Shown piece by piece: positions 12,146 to 23,534 of a DNA stretch of 64,000 nt. The DNA comes from Macrobrachium rosenbergii (lineage: Eukaryota; Arthropoda; Malacostraca; Decapoda; Palaemonidae), in assembly GCF_040412425.1 (NCBI RefSeq), contig NC_089756.1, positions 1,435,498 through 1,499,497 of the forward strand. The letters are read 5' to 3'. How positions within the stretch are numbered: the stretch's first letter is position 1; every line of letters starts with the position of its first letter. The notes below the pieces were generated by a model. That model searched no databases. It saw only the letters and a list, made by a program, of their open reading frames with translations, and was not told the origin of the DNA. The translations under genes and the position numbers were made by a program.

Positions 12146-12439
12146 AGTGACGAACTATGTGCTTGCCTGTCAGAAACACATCCGCTGCAGGTGTAGTTGT
12201 GTCGACGTTGGAGGTTTACACGGTTAGATACAGTGAGGTATCTGACACATGCATTTGTGCTTTCCTGACCATGATTAGGATTAAAGTGCTTGGAGACAGT
12301 GTGAATGTGTATGTGCATTGTACTCTCTAATGGTATATTATCAGAGGAACAGAAGCTTCCGGGGAACTTCATTTTATGACTGGGTCTGATCTGTTAGTGG
12401 TGCAGTGTTGAAGGACTGCCACTTGAAAATCTGTTATTT

Positions 12440-13124
12440 GACGCCATAGAAGTGAGTACCATAACTCATGAACACTTATATCTTTTCCAGACATTATGTG
12501 GAAATACCCATTTGTGCTGCAGTGAAATTCCTCTGTGTCTCCATTATGCATTTTTCCATTCTGTTCTCCATTGTACATTTTTCCGTTCTGAATATTGATG
12601 TCTTGTAACACCATTTTAGGTTTTAATATATATGTTTCTTTTAACAGGAATTCTGGGTTCGTCCTGTGAGGACGAATATTTTGGAAATGGTGTTTATTCT
12701 TTTACATACTATATGACATTTATTGTGGTCTAGAATAATTATGACCTTTTTACTCTGTTTAGTTACAAGGGTGTTAGTCACTAGTATTGGTTGGTCTAGA
12801 ATCATTAATCTGAATATTTGTGAATCAGAATTTCCTCTAGTGATGATAGGGGTGGAATTCACTCCATTTCATGATCGTAGCTTTTGCTGAATCACTTTCG
12901 TTAAATTTGCAAATAAAGTCAAGTTTTGTATATCAGTGCTTAATTCCAGTAGGCCTTTGTTTAAGAATAGGTTCAGTGAGAGGAGTCGACGAGGGAGAAG
13001 GAATTTGCTGACACACGGATGGGCCACCGCTACCAGAGAATCTTAGGAAAGTAAGACGATTGATGCTGTTCTTAAAACAGGTTCAGCAATAGAATATGAC
13101 CCTATTTGACCTGGGGATAGGGTC

Positions 13125-13128
<4 letters not shown>
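12440..13128 (+). repeat. Solo LTR fragment of the 1.6-kb-LTR gypsy family
   Basis: This stretch is the reverse complement of the LTR copies at 25385-26060 and 29961-30640. Shared blocks include the AATAAA region (GCAAATAAAGTC, about 12909) and the end TTAAAACAG ... GACCCTATTTGACCT. It ends at a (TA)n tract at 13128. The U5 side is intact and the U3 side is missing. It is more diverged than the other two copies are from each other, so it is probably older. Confidence 0.75.
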
Positions 13129-13318
<190 letters not shown>

Positions 13319-13353
13319 TTAAAAATTCTCAGTAGATGCATGTGATTTCAGTG

Positions 13354-13515
13354 TATAAGCGAATCCCATAGGAAAATGACAGGCACAGTTCAGTACCAAG
13401 CGCTTTCACGTTTATTAACGCATCTGTGTCTCATTTGTGCCCAGACGATGCATTAATAAACGTGAAGGCGCTTTGGTACTGAACTCTGCCTGTCATTTTC
13501 CTGTGGATTTGCTTA

Positions 13516-13516
<1 letters not shown>
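13354..13516. repeat. 70-bp-arm hairpin between (TA)n tracts
   Basis: Left arm 13354-13424 and right arm 13447-13516 are inverted complements with a handful of mismatches (AAAATGACAGGCACAGTTCA against TGAACTCTGCCTGTCATTTT). The loop is 22 nt. Both sides run directly into long (TA)n tracts. The arm sequence differs from the 9.7-kb hairpin, but the architecture is the same. Confidence 0.88.
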
Positions 13517-13682
<166 letters not shown>

Positions 13683-13689
13683 GCATGGA

Positions 13690-14705
13690 TATGGCCCCAA
13701 GAAATCCTCCTTTTTCAGAATAACATACGATTTCACGAATTCCTAATTTACTACAGCGAGGTATAAAGTATGTCTTTGCTTAAGTCTCCAGCTGCAATAA
13801 AAAGGAAAGTTACATCAGTCATCAGAAATATACAAAGTAATCTGACTTTGTACTTCGTAAAATATAGTATTTTAACGTTATAATTCAGTAGTGCATCCTA
13901 ATTTATCTCACAAACTCTTTTGGTCACCTTTACGAAAACAAACACTTTAAAATCATCTTACGAATTAGACTTAGAATGTAATCCGTTTATTAGTGTCTAG
14001 ATTTAACCATCACAATAATGCATAAATGAAACTACCCAAATGCCATTTAAAAGTTCAAAGCTTCCTAACAGCGTGCTTAGTCTCGAAGGATGTCGCAAAC
14101 GCAAAGACAGGAAAGAAAAAGGAAGTGTTTTGACCTTTGAGCCGAGTTGCCAGTCGACATTGAGAACTGTGAAGGGTGTGTCTGCTCTCTCAAGTTTCGG
14201 GACTAAAGTGTTCATCAGTATGCCGCCGCTTATTTTATGGATGTTTGTCTTTCATGTAAGTAATAGGACGGTGCCTCTTTTTTTTTTACGATTTTTAGGT
14301 GGAATCACGATGACGTTCTACGTTTTGTGGTAGAGGTCTTGCCTTTTGAAACGCAGCCGTCGTTAGGATCCAAGGATGGTTCTCAAGAGTGGCGGTATAG
14401 GACTAACTCCAAGACGTTTATGTTTACATTGACAGACGGTGATTCCGAAAAGTCTACTAATTCTGTTGGTTTGAAACGTGATTTCGAGGCCTTTAAAAAA
14501 GGAACTCTAAAACAGATTTAAACATAAGATATATAGAACACTTAAATATTTACCAAGGACAAATAACTAACCTTACTTCCGTAGCCTTCTGCCGTTTATA
14601 AATTTATTTCCTCAGTGTGAACAACTTAACGTCTCATTTACGTCGAAAACGTTTAGTTTTTCCGAGACAGGCTTCAGTAATAAACTTTATAATGACGTTT
14701 GTTTT
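13690..14705. other. Region upstream of the Kunitz gene; 5' UTR or promoter candidate
   Basis: No domain seen. A second signal-peptide-like start (MPPLILWMFVFH, from about 14219) runs straight into a GTAAGT donor at about 14255, so an alternative first exon is conceivable, but joining it to the nearest acceptor (14300) gives a stop. A candidate acceptor TTTTCAG at 14702-14708 abuts the ATG used for the gene, which implies at least one 5' UTR exon in this region. Confidence 0.35.
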
Positions 14706-14708
14706 CAG

Positions 14709-14788
14709 ATGGAATCAGCCACGGCCAAGCACGGGCTCTTGCAACTGGCGTTTATTTACATAGTAACGACAGTTGAGGGTTACCATCT
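14709..14788 (+). CDS. Kunitz gene exon 1 (signal peptide)
   Basis: ATG lies directly after TTTTCAG. The 26 codons plus two bases end at donor GTATGT (14789). Residues [15 protein letters not shown] form a hydrophobic signal core with small residues at the likely cleavage site. Phase 2 out matches the acceptor at 18148-18149. Confidence 0.6.
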
Positions 14789-17700
14789 GTATGTTTTGAA
14801 ATTACTTTTGAGTATTCGACTGCAGCAGAATATCCCATTACAAAAAAAAAACCCTTATAAATTGTTGGTGATCATGCGAATATTAAAATAAAATTCAATG
14901 GAAAATAAGAATATTTAAAGACTGGTATTTTGGACAGCTTGCAGAAAAAGACTATATTGAAAACATACGACCTTAAAGACAGGAAGGTTTAAGATAACCT
15001 TTGCTTGAAATAGTCCAGCAAATTTTGCCCAAACTCGCACTTTTTAAAATGTCATTCTGCTTGATCGAATGTTTTTTATAGCTTAATTGTATGTCATGAG
15101 TTTTCCTATTTATGTAGGATTTCTTTTTATTTGGGATTATAGTACTTCTTCCAGCAGGTGACTACAGAAAAGCTCACGGGGTCTGTGTTTAGTACCAGCC
15201 CCTCGAGGATGAACGTATATACTTAAATGAAAGAGGGTGAATTTCTGCAATTATCTCTGTAAATATCTGATATCTCGGTAAATGAGAGATTATCTCTGTT
15301 ATCTAAGATAAATATCTGAAATTATCTCTGTATAATCTTCAAACTACCTCTGTAAATTTCTCAAATTATCTCTGTACGTTTCTCAATTTATTTCAGCGAA
15401 TTTCTCAAATTATCTCCGTAAATTTTTCAAATTATCTTGGTAAAACTCTCCAACTATCCCTGTAAATTTCTCAGGTTTCTCAATCTTAGGTGTGCAGCAT
15501 CATATACACCCTTTCTAAATTCAAATTTTATTAATAAACAATATTGCATATATATGGAACTCTTCTCAAGGAATACCCTTGTTGGCAACACTATCTTGGC
15601 TACAGTTAAGGGCAGGAAATGCCAAGTTAATGATTTTTCCCAAAAGTAAAACCATCGCTTGCATGCTTTTCATCACTGTGAAAATGTTTGATCTAAACAC
15701 CAATCTGATAAATATTTTAAGTAAATCCCAGGATTTCAGGGTAATCAGAATTTGGTTTGATTACATTATCTTAGTCTGAAAACATTATGCTAGTGTGAAT
15801 ACATTTTTCTAGTCTGTTATCCCAGCTTGAAAACATTATCCTACTATGAGATTCAGGGCCTCTGTAACACGGTTTTTTGGACTTTGCTCCTTATCAAAAC
15901 ATCGGATGTAGCTGAAAGTTGACACATGTATATTTTACAACCACACAAATTTTATCAGCATTATCAATAACCTAAACCCGATAGTTTTAATTTTTATGGA
16001 GTAAAAATTATCTAGCAGACGCCACGGACAATGATTACGAGCCAAGAGTCGAAAAACATTCATTACGTAAGCAAGGTAAACACCGTTTGACGAAATGTTG
16101 CCCCCCCATCCACCAGACAGAAACTCATTCACCTTGTTCCATCAGCTCTGAAACCCATAGCAGTCAAGAATGGCTAACAGGATTTGGAATTGTCCCGTGG
16201 TTGCAAAACTGCATTTTTCTTACGACTTGCAACTTTATACAGTCAAGGGAAAGCCCGTGGCCATACTTACTATAGCGTGAATAGGTAATTATTCAGTTTC
16301 TATTTTAAATCCAATGTTTATGGTCTGATTTGTATTTAGCGTAACGTGATTATAATACTTGTAATGTCATTCAGGATTTTGAACATTTCCATTAACTATT
16401 CACTATGCCACCAAAAGAGAGAAAGAGAGAGATTGTATGTAAACAGTCTTTATATAACTATTTTTGTTAAAATAAGATTTTTTATCCAAAGTAAATACAG
16501 GCTTATATGTGCTAAAATCTCCAGCAGACCAACGGATCATCCGATATAATTTTTTTTCTTTATCTTTAGCTTCAACATCGGTAATAACATACCCAGTTGC
16601 CATAATTTGTTAGCTTAATGAAATAACCTATCATCTAATGTTAAACTTAATTTCTGAGGAGGCCATGACAAAGACTTTATGAATGGCGGAACGATACATA
16701 GATGTGGGTGGGGCATCTGTGCTAGCGTAGTAATACTACTGTAGCAGTAGTGCCGCAACAGTAGTAATAGCAGTAATATACATGAATTAAACGTTTAGGC
16801 CAACTGCTGGGAACCTTGAGGATCATTTAGCACTTCTTACAACTACTCGAGAAATGAGTTTTTATAGCCAGAAGTTAAATTTTCTAATCCAACAATGCCC
16901 ATGATAGCCTTCAGTGTTATCCTGAATTATAACGAGGCCAAAGTGGGTGGAGCCTCATGAAGTCACCATTCTGACGATAATTATTGGTGAAGGCTTAAAG
17001 CCAAAATACGGTAACGGCTATTTTTTTTCAGTAAATAGGTAGATAGCCAATAAATAAAAATTGCTTGACACTGGATATAGCAGTTATCAAATCAAGCTTG
17101 TCTACTATGGTTTTGAAAATTACCAACTATTCCCTACATCTTGTCAATCTGATTGTGACCTATAAAGTAGACTGTAATTTCTTAGGAAACTTATTTTGGG
17201 TGTTAGACTAATAATCGAAGTGTTTTTGTATTTATTAACATTTTGTTGGTTTGTTCATTATGACAATTATCAGTGGAGAAGTTTCAGAGTTCATAAAGGT
17301 GTACTGCTTTGCTTGTATTTAAATTTTTATGTCATTGTTGCCAGAGGTCTAGCCGTCGTTACGTATAGCCAATCATCCACCGAGAAAGAGGGAAGAAATG
17401 CTGTCATAAGTTACGTAACGAGTGCGTTCGAAACCTTTTCTCTGAGTAAGTTGGCCCGTCTTCAAAAAAAGTCACTTTTACATTTCAAGTACCAAATTTA
17501 TTCAACCTACGTAATGCAGAATACAGTCAAAATTTATGTGTAGATATAATGTGTATTCTGAATAAGCGTTATATTTATGAAATGCATAGATAAAAACTTA
17601 TTGCGAAAAAACCGTGTTACAGAGGCCCTGAATCTCATAGTAGTCTGAAAACATTATCCTAGTCGGAAAACGTTATCCTAGTCTGATTACATTATACTAG

Positions 17701-20025
17701 CCTGGTTAGATTATCTTAGTCTGAAAACATTATCTTAGTCTGAAAACATGAAGCATAGTATTCTAGTCTGAATATATTATCCATGCCCAGTAATATTCGA
17801 AAAAGTATAGACTTGTTAAAAAATTTGTTGGCTTTATTTTATTCCAAAACTTTGTACAAGCGTGCGTTTGGTTTCAGGCGCGTGCAAAGTTTAATTGGTA
17901 CTATATAACTTGAGGTGTTGTATTTTGTACAGTCATTGTGTTTTCTAAAGTCAAAATGGACTCGATGAATTAACCGTCTGAACCTTATGTTTGGTCATTT
18001 TTACAGAAGTTATCTATATTTTACAATGGTATGTCCTTGCGAAGAAGAGTCAGAAATACTTTCAGGAGAATATATTTAGGATATTCAAACTTCATAGCAG
18101 TCTGCAGGTGATAATAAGAATGAAATTGGTTTGTTGTAGGAACCTCCAGTCATAAGTCACAAATCACTAGTGACGACAAATTCTTCCAGGTTTTGTCATC
18201 GGCTTCCACGGCAGACGAGCCCAAAGTCAGCGACGGGAGACTTCCATTTCCGCCCACGAAAAAGTCCGATCAGTTTCGTAACGCCACAAAGCCCAGGGCT
18301 GAGTCGTCTTCGACAACGCCGCGAGGCGCAGACCTGCAGAAATACCTTCAAAATATCCTGACAAACCACAGTGTAAGTCTTAAGGGTATTCTGGCAAGCC
18401 ACGAAGGTACTGAAGATGTTGCTAGTCTCTTGGGAGTGCGTAGAGAAAGTTCTACAGAGACGTCGACGAGGGGTCCAGATTCAAAAGCTACCCAAATCGG
18501 GTTTTCTAGTGGCAAAGGAGGTGACGTTGTTGGCAGAGCAGGCTTCTCTGACACTGGCCCCACAGTCCCTGATGAGAAGACGCAGGTTAATCTCTTGAAA
18601 ATCGTCAGAGATTCGCTTTTAGGAGGTCCTAAAAATGGAACATCATCATCCGGTCCCTTAAAATCGCAGGGGAACGTGACCAGTAACTGGGAGGTCCATC
18701 CAGTAGCCGGGAAGGTGGGAGATGGCAGTAATCCATCTCAGTATTTCAAACAACGTAAGTTTTTTCTTCTTTTAATAAAAGCTTACTTAAAGTCCCTCTG
18801 TATAACGTGTTCAGCCAGCTTATATTACATTAGAGCTAATAAAACTACATTATTCTATTATGCTTAAATGGCGTTAATATGTTAATCTTAGCTGTCTAGC
18901 ACGAAATAGCAGACATTTTCGTTATTTAAAAATGCCACTTTCATTCAAGGGATGAATCAGAAATTCTGCAAAAGAGATGATCTCTGACGAGTTTAAAATT
19001 GGCTTAAACTGTTACATGAACTGACTACCGACTTAAGCACCTGTCTAGCGTTACCTTTAAAGTTTAGGAATAAATAAATCTGACTTTTCTCAAACCGAGC
19101 TGTTGTTGTTGTCCTAAAACTTATATCGAATTCCTGTGCGTATTAATATTTTCTCTCTTCCTAGCACCGTTGTGCCTTGAAAAGCCAGACCCAGGGCTCT
19201 GCCGAGCGTACATGCCCCGTTGGTATTACAACGCCTCGAATGAAACCTGTCGCAAGTTCGCATATGGTGGGTGCCAGGGTAACGACAACAATTTCCTCAA
19301 GGAACACAAATGCTACGCTACTTGCAAAGGTGAGTTGGTACGCTTGGTTACCTGATACGAATCTTAAGGAACTTACCAATGCCATTTTAAGCTTTTTATG
19401 AACATACAAGGGTGCTCTACTTGTAAGTGAACGTTTTTATATTGGACAAATGACGTGAGCGCCCTTTCGTTCTCCATTCTAGGCGACATTCCTTGCCCAA
19501 AAGACCCAGCAAATGTGTGTCGGTTGTCTGAGTCAACTTGTGGGAAGGCCGAATGCCCAGCACATCCAGAGGCCGAATGCACGGTGCTCCCTTGCACGTG
19601 CGAGGTAGTTTTCGAAGACAGTGCGGGTGAGATCGTAGACTGTAAATCTCCTTTTGGTGAACACAGTGGAGATGATGATGGACATTTAGGAGACCTGGGT
19701 AGATCAGGCAGCGTGTTCGACGTGCCCGAAGGTCGGGCGGCCCGACCGCAGCAAAAGAACAAAACTTCTGGCAACTTTGATATTACTGATGACGTTCGAA
19801 CAAAGGCCCCTGCGACAGTTGTTGAAGGGGAAACCAATAAATCTGCTGTAGTTCTTGTTCAAAAGGATAAAAGCAAAGGCAGTCAAGGTGTAAACGACTC
19901 TGATACTTCTGTTCGTGTCAAAGATGTTGTAGACAAAGGTAATGCAATGGCTGGTGCTACGAATTACTCTGTTATTGCGAACGAAAGTGGACAGAATGTT
20001 ACTGTCTCGTCACCAAAGAACCCAG

Positions 20026-20099
<74 letters not shown>

Positions 20100-20809
20100 T
20101 CACTGACGGAATCCTAGACAGAGTTCCAGTCAGTCAACCGCAGTTCTGTGGCTCACAACTTCAAACATCACTAAAAAAAACATAAATCAATAAAATTTGT
20201 CATAAAACTAATATAAGTATGACTGTTCTTTCAGATCATAAAAAGGTTCACAAATTTGTCAGGAATCTCTTAAGTTTATTCATATCATCAAAAATTTACT
20301 CATTTATCAGCAAACGCTCTGATAGTATGTGTAATAATAGTTTGTTCATTTAAATCATCAAAAATTTACAAATTTATCAAAACTCTAATAATAGTTCATT
20401 CAGATCATAAAAAATTTCAAATTTGTCAGAAAACTAATAATAGTTCATTCATATCATAAATTTACTAATTTGTCAGAAAACTCTCTAATATAGTATGTGT
20501 AATAGTTTGTTCATTCAGATAATCAAAAATTCACAAATTTGACAGAAAACCTGAATATTATGACTGTTCGCTTAAATCATCTTAGATTTCGAAACTTAAC
20601 GTAAGGTACGACCCTTTCCAGGCAGAAAAGTCCTCATAGGAGTTCTAGTAACGCTGTCAGTCATAGCCCTGCTTGCGATCGTCATCATAGCTTACAAGAA
20701 GTGGAGAGGGGTCATGGCCGGCCACACAAGCACCGGAGGTTTTTGGTCGACGGAAGACCGGCAGTGTTTTACAAACTCGGGCAGCACCAACTATGGAACC
20801 GGGTTTTGA
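14709..20809 (+). CDS. Single-pass membrane Kunitz-domain protease inhibitor (5 exons, 526 aa)
   Basis: Exons 14709-14788, 18150-18754, 19165-19329, 19483-20025 and 20622-20809 join in frame to 527 codons including TGA. All introns are GT/AG and the last three are phase 1. Order: signal peptide (about 1-24), Ser/Thr-rich region without Cys (27-228, several N-x-S/T sites), Kunitz/BPTI domain (Cys 232, 241, 257, 265, 278, 282), an eight-Cys module from Cys 288, an acidic and polar stalk, a TM helix (about 468-488, followed by YKKW) and a 34-residue cytoplasmic tail. All six Kunitz cysteines are present at BPTI spacing, and the P1 position after Cys 241 is Arg, which in this family favours trypsin-like serine proteases. 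The role would be a cell-surface inhibitor, comparable in layout to HAI/SPINT proteins but with one Kunitz domain. The exon 1-2 junction is the least certain part: an acceptor at 18139 is also possible, and a further phase-2 exon could be missed. Confidence 0.82.
15240..15475. repeat. Degenerate 22-26 bp minisatellite in Kunitz intron 1
   Basis: About ten copies of a unit near CTCTGTAAATTTCTCAAATTAT, with point changes and short indels. Confidence 0.75.
15760..15843. repeat. Left part of an ~18-bp minisatellite split by a transposon
   Basis: Copies of TAGTCTGAAAACATTATCC-like units. The array resumes at 17641 after the TIR element. Confidence 0.8.
15844..17640. mobile_element. 1.8-kb TIR element with TA duplications
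   Basis: The left end CTATGAGATTCAGGGCCTCT and right end AGAGGCCCTGAATCTCATAG are perfect inverted repeats. The match continues inward through GTAACACGGTTTTTT, about 35 bp in all. TA lies on each side (15842-15843 and 17641-17642). Removing the element and one TA restores the interrupted minisatellite unit, so the borders are firm. TA duplication fits the Tc1/mariner/pogo group, but the inner frames (e.g. 17196-17543) show no DDE motif I can recognise, so it is a non-autonomous or dead copy. It sits in intron 1 of the Kunitz gene. Confidence 0.88.
17641..17775. repeat. Right part of the ~18-bp minisatellite
   Basis: Further TAGTCTGAAAACATTATC units that continue the array interrupted at 15843. 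Confidence 0.8.
18150..18754 (+). CDS. Kunitz gene exon 2 (Ser/Thr-rich ectodomain)
   Basis: Acceptor AG at 18148-18149 (alternative AG at 18138-18139); donor C|GTAAGT after 18754, phase 1 out. It encodes about 200 residues rich in Ser, Thr, Gly and Lys with no Cys, probably an extended glycosylated stretch. Three stop codons follow soon after the donor, which supports the exon end. Confidence 0.75.
19165..19329 (+). CDS. Kunitz gene exon 3 (the whole Kunitz domain)
   Basis: Acceptor CTTCCTAG at 19157-19164 and donor G|GTGAGT after 19329. The exon is phase 1 at both ends, the usual arrangement for a shuffled extracellular module. Key residues: [11 protein letters not shown] with Arg at P1, RWYYN, FAYGGC, NNF and CYATC. 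Confidence 0.95.
19483..20025 (+). CDS. Kunitz gene exon 4 (Cys-rich module and stalk)
   Basis: Acceptor TCCATTCTAG and donor CCAG|GTAAGT, phase 1 at both ends. It starts with an eight-Cys module: C-x7-C-x6-C-x4-C-x7-C-x4-C-x-C, then VVFEDSAG and a last Cys in EIVDC. Similar CPAxPxAxC modules accompany Kunitz domains in other invertebrate proteins, as I recall them. The rest is acidic then polar with NYS and NVT glycosylation sites, consistent with a stalk. Confidence 0.88.
20031..20094. repeat. (CT)n microsatellite directly after the exon 4 donor
   Basis: About 32 CT units start three bases after GTAAGT. A pyrimidine tract this close to a 5' splice site could affect donor use or alter splicing. 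Confidence 0.95.
20622..20809 (+). CDS. Kunitz gene last exon (TM helix and cytoplasmic tail)
   Basis: Acceptor CCTTTCCAG ends at 20621 and the stop is TGA at 20807-20809. It encodes a basic GRK, then a hydrophobic run ([20 protein letters not shown]), AYKKW, and a tail rich in Gly/Thr/Ser that ends NYGTGF. It is too short to appear as a long open frame but fits phase, splice sites and topology. Confidence 0.85.
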
Positions 20810-20936
20810 GATTTCCATCGGAAAGGGATAATTTTCATATAATGGATGGAATTGGGATGTAGATTTCCATGATAGTTTTGGTTGGCGTTCATCGGAAATA
20901 AGTTGAACTGAGGTTTAGTAATGTAATTATATACAC

Positions 20937-21206
<270 letters not shown>

Positions 21207-21868
21207 TAAAATTTTAGACTGGTATAATGGAATTGGAGTGTAGATTTACCGAACGTGATTTTGATGTCAATTTCGTAAAGAAAAAATATTGTTGAACCAG
21301 GATAAATCTCTCTAAAAAATTAATAGATGTGAAAGGTTTTCATGAATAGAGTGGAAAGGGGGTGAATTTTCAAATAATACTAAGGACTAGGAGTAACTTT
21401 TCAAAACCATGATGAAAATGAGGCATTCATTTCCAAGCGCAAGGTAAATGGGAAGACTGATTTGATGGTAGAAATTTCCAGCAGATGTGGAACTGGGTCA
21501 AGATATGAAGAAATCAAGTACCAAAGAATTTTAAGGATAATTCTGGTTTGGTATATAGTAGGTGGTGGTCTGCATAGCATTCCATCCAAGGGCAGGTTGA
21601 CCACCACCACCACAGAATACATTTGCCAAGGGATGGGAGTTGGTCCAGTGCACACACTTGTTAAATGTGTTTTGTTTGTTAATCTACATCTGTTGTGGAT
21701 TTGGTATTTTTCCCCTTAATTAATGCACTGCTTTTGCTCTCTAAAAAAATATTTAATGTTGCAGTCTTGCATGTTAAGTTTTGAAACATTCGTCGTGGAA
21801 GTGACGCACTTTTAAAACGCTGGCTGCTCCGTCGTTTTTATGTGAAACACTTCGGATTTTTATGTACA

Positions 21869-21874
21869 AATAAA
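21869..21874 (+). terminator. Candidate polyadenylation signal (AATAAA), Kunitz gene
   Basis: AATAAA about 1.06 kb after the stop, followed by a T-rich stretch (TTAATTTTATTACCAATTTTT). Other AT-rich signals may be used instead. Confidence 0.3.
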
Positions 21875-23205
21875 TTAATTTTATTACCAATTTTTTACTG
21901 GATCCTGTACACTGGAGGGAAATTCAAGAGTTGGTGGGACTGTAGACATGTTGGACGAGGAGGTTAAAGGCGTGACGAAAATACAGTAGCTAATAATAAA
22001 TACTGTAGCCGTTTGCAAAACACTGAAAAAAATGCAATAAGAGTGACTGATACAACCTAATTTGAACGAACACAGTCTTCTAACTCACCTAGATCAGCAA
22101 GAGAGTAAATGGTACAACATGTCTGTAAAACTGCTGTAGAAATAAACATTGAAACTTGTGATATAAACTATTATTAAACGGTTCAGGAACAGAATGCATA
22201 GTAGGGTATAGACAGTGATTCGAGTAGGCCTGTTAAATTGCTCGCTTATGTTAATTATTGCTCATTAGTCGCAACATTATGGATTTTAATTATATGAGCG
22301 TTTAAATGTTAAATTTTAAAGTTAAAAAAACTCTGCCTGGCTGATAAAATATTAGTGTACTTTAATACAATCGAACATATATGTACCTGGGTTCTCTTGA
22401 AATATATTCTGAGGAATTCGTTTGGTCAAAACCAGAGAAATAAACAGCGTTCTTACAAAGAACCTGATAAAAGCCGCCTGCAGATATAAATCTGCAGATC
22501 TAAGACTAAAAAGATGGTTGAGTCTCAATTTTAAGGTATTTCCGGTATCGGGAATGCTGAACTGGCATTTGATTTGACAAATGCTGAAACAAATTGAGTC
22601 CTACCCTGAAACTGCGTACAAGTTCTGACATGGGGTGGGGTCTGCAGCATCAGGATGTGATTGTATCTGCATTAAAGTTCTCACATGTCAATTTTTAGCT
22701 TACTACTCAAAGCTGAGCTACTTTTAAGGCAAAAGTGCAGCACTTAAAAGTTGACTTAAAAATGTACCACGCAAACACGAATTTTATCAGCCTTAAGTGC
22801 ATGATGACCCGTTCAAGGTAACAGATTCTAAGTTTGTTGTAAGGTCGTGTCCCTCAAGAATAAAATCCAAAGATCAAAGTATTTTTCAAAAATACAGGCA
22901 TGTTTGGGTACAGTTTTTGAAGCCACTAAACTCTGACCTAATAAAAAAAATACAAATAATATTGGAAGAAAACTGAGGACTACTAGCCACGCCGAGTGTG
23001 CTGTAATTAGCGAGGTTTTTGTAGCTAAATTTCTATATAAGTTGCAACTTTTTTTATCTACAAGGCTTGCATTAGCACTTTGTCAAAAATATTATAAGAT
23101 TCCAGTTAATGTTTGCAAATCAAATCTGTCAGTTCCTTGTATGAAAAAGGATTTATATATAATATATATATATCGGTCTCCTAATATATTGCATATCAAA
23201 TATGA
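21875..23205. other. Unassigned intergenic DNA
   Basis: AT-rich, with stops in all frames and no domain or mobile-element end recognised. Confidence 0.4.
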
Positions 23206-23207
23206 CA

Positions 23208-23348
<141 letters not shown>

Positions 23349-23534
23349 TATATACTGTATATATATACATATTGTCACAAACGTCTTTGCCGTTTTTTAT
23401 TGAATTTTCCCCTCTTGATTTTCGTTTACAAATTAAAGTAAATTATTTTGTATTTTCTCTATGTGAACTAACGCACAGTTCAAAAAAAGTACTAGTTGTT
23501 TTGATGTTTTCACACAAAGTGTTCCCATGTTTTC

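Noticed and set aside
14219..14254. Alternative signal-peptide exon MPPLILWMFVFH with donor GTAAGT
   Set aside because: Splicing to the acceptor at 14299 gives a stop within five codons, and phase does not fit exon 2; kept only as a remark.
17196..17543. 115-codon frame inside the 1.8-kb TIR element, considered as transposase
   Set aside because: No DDE/DDD triad, no helix-turn-helix pattern I can see, and it is hydrophobic at the start; too weak to call.
19373..19837. 154-codon minus-strand frame opposite Kunitz exon 4
   Set aside because: A shadow of the real exon, which has matching splice sites and a Cys module.
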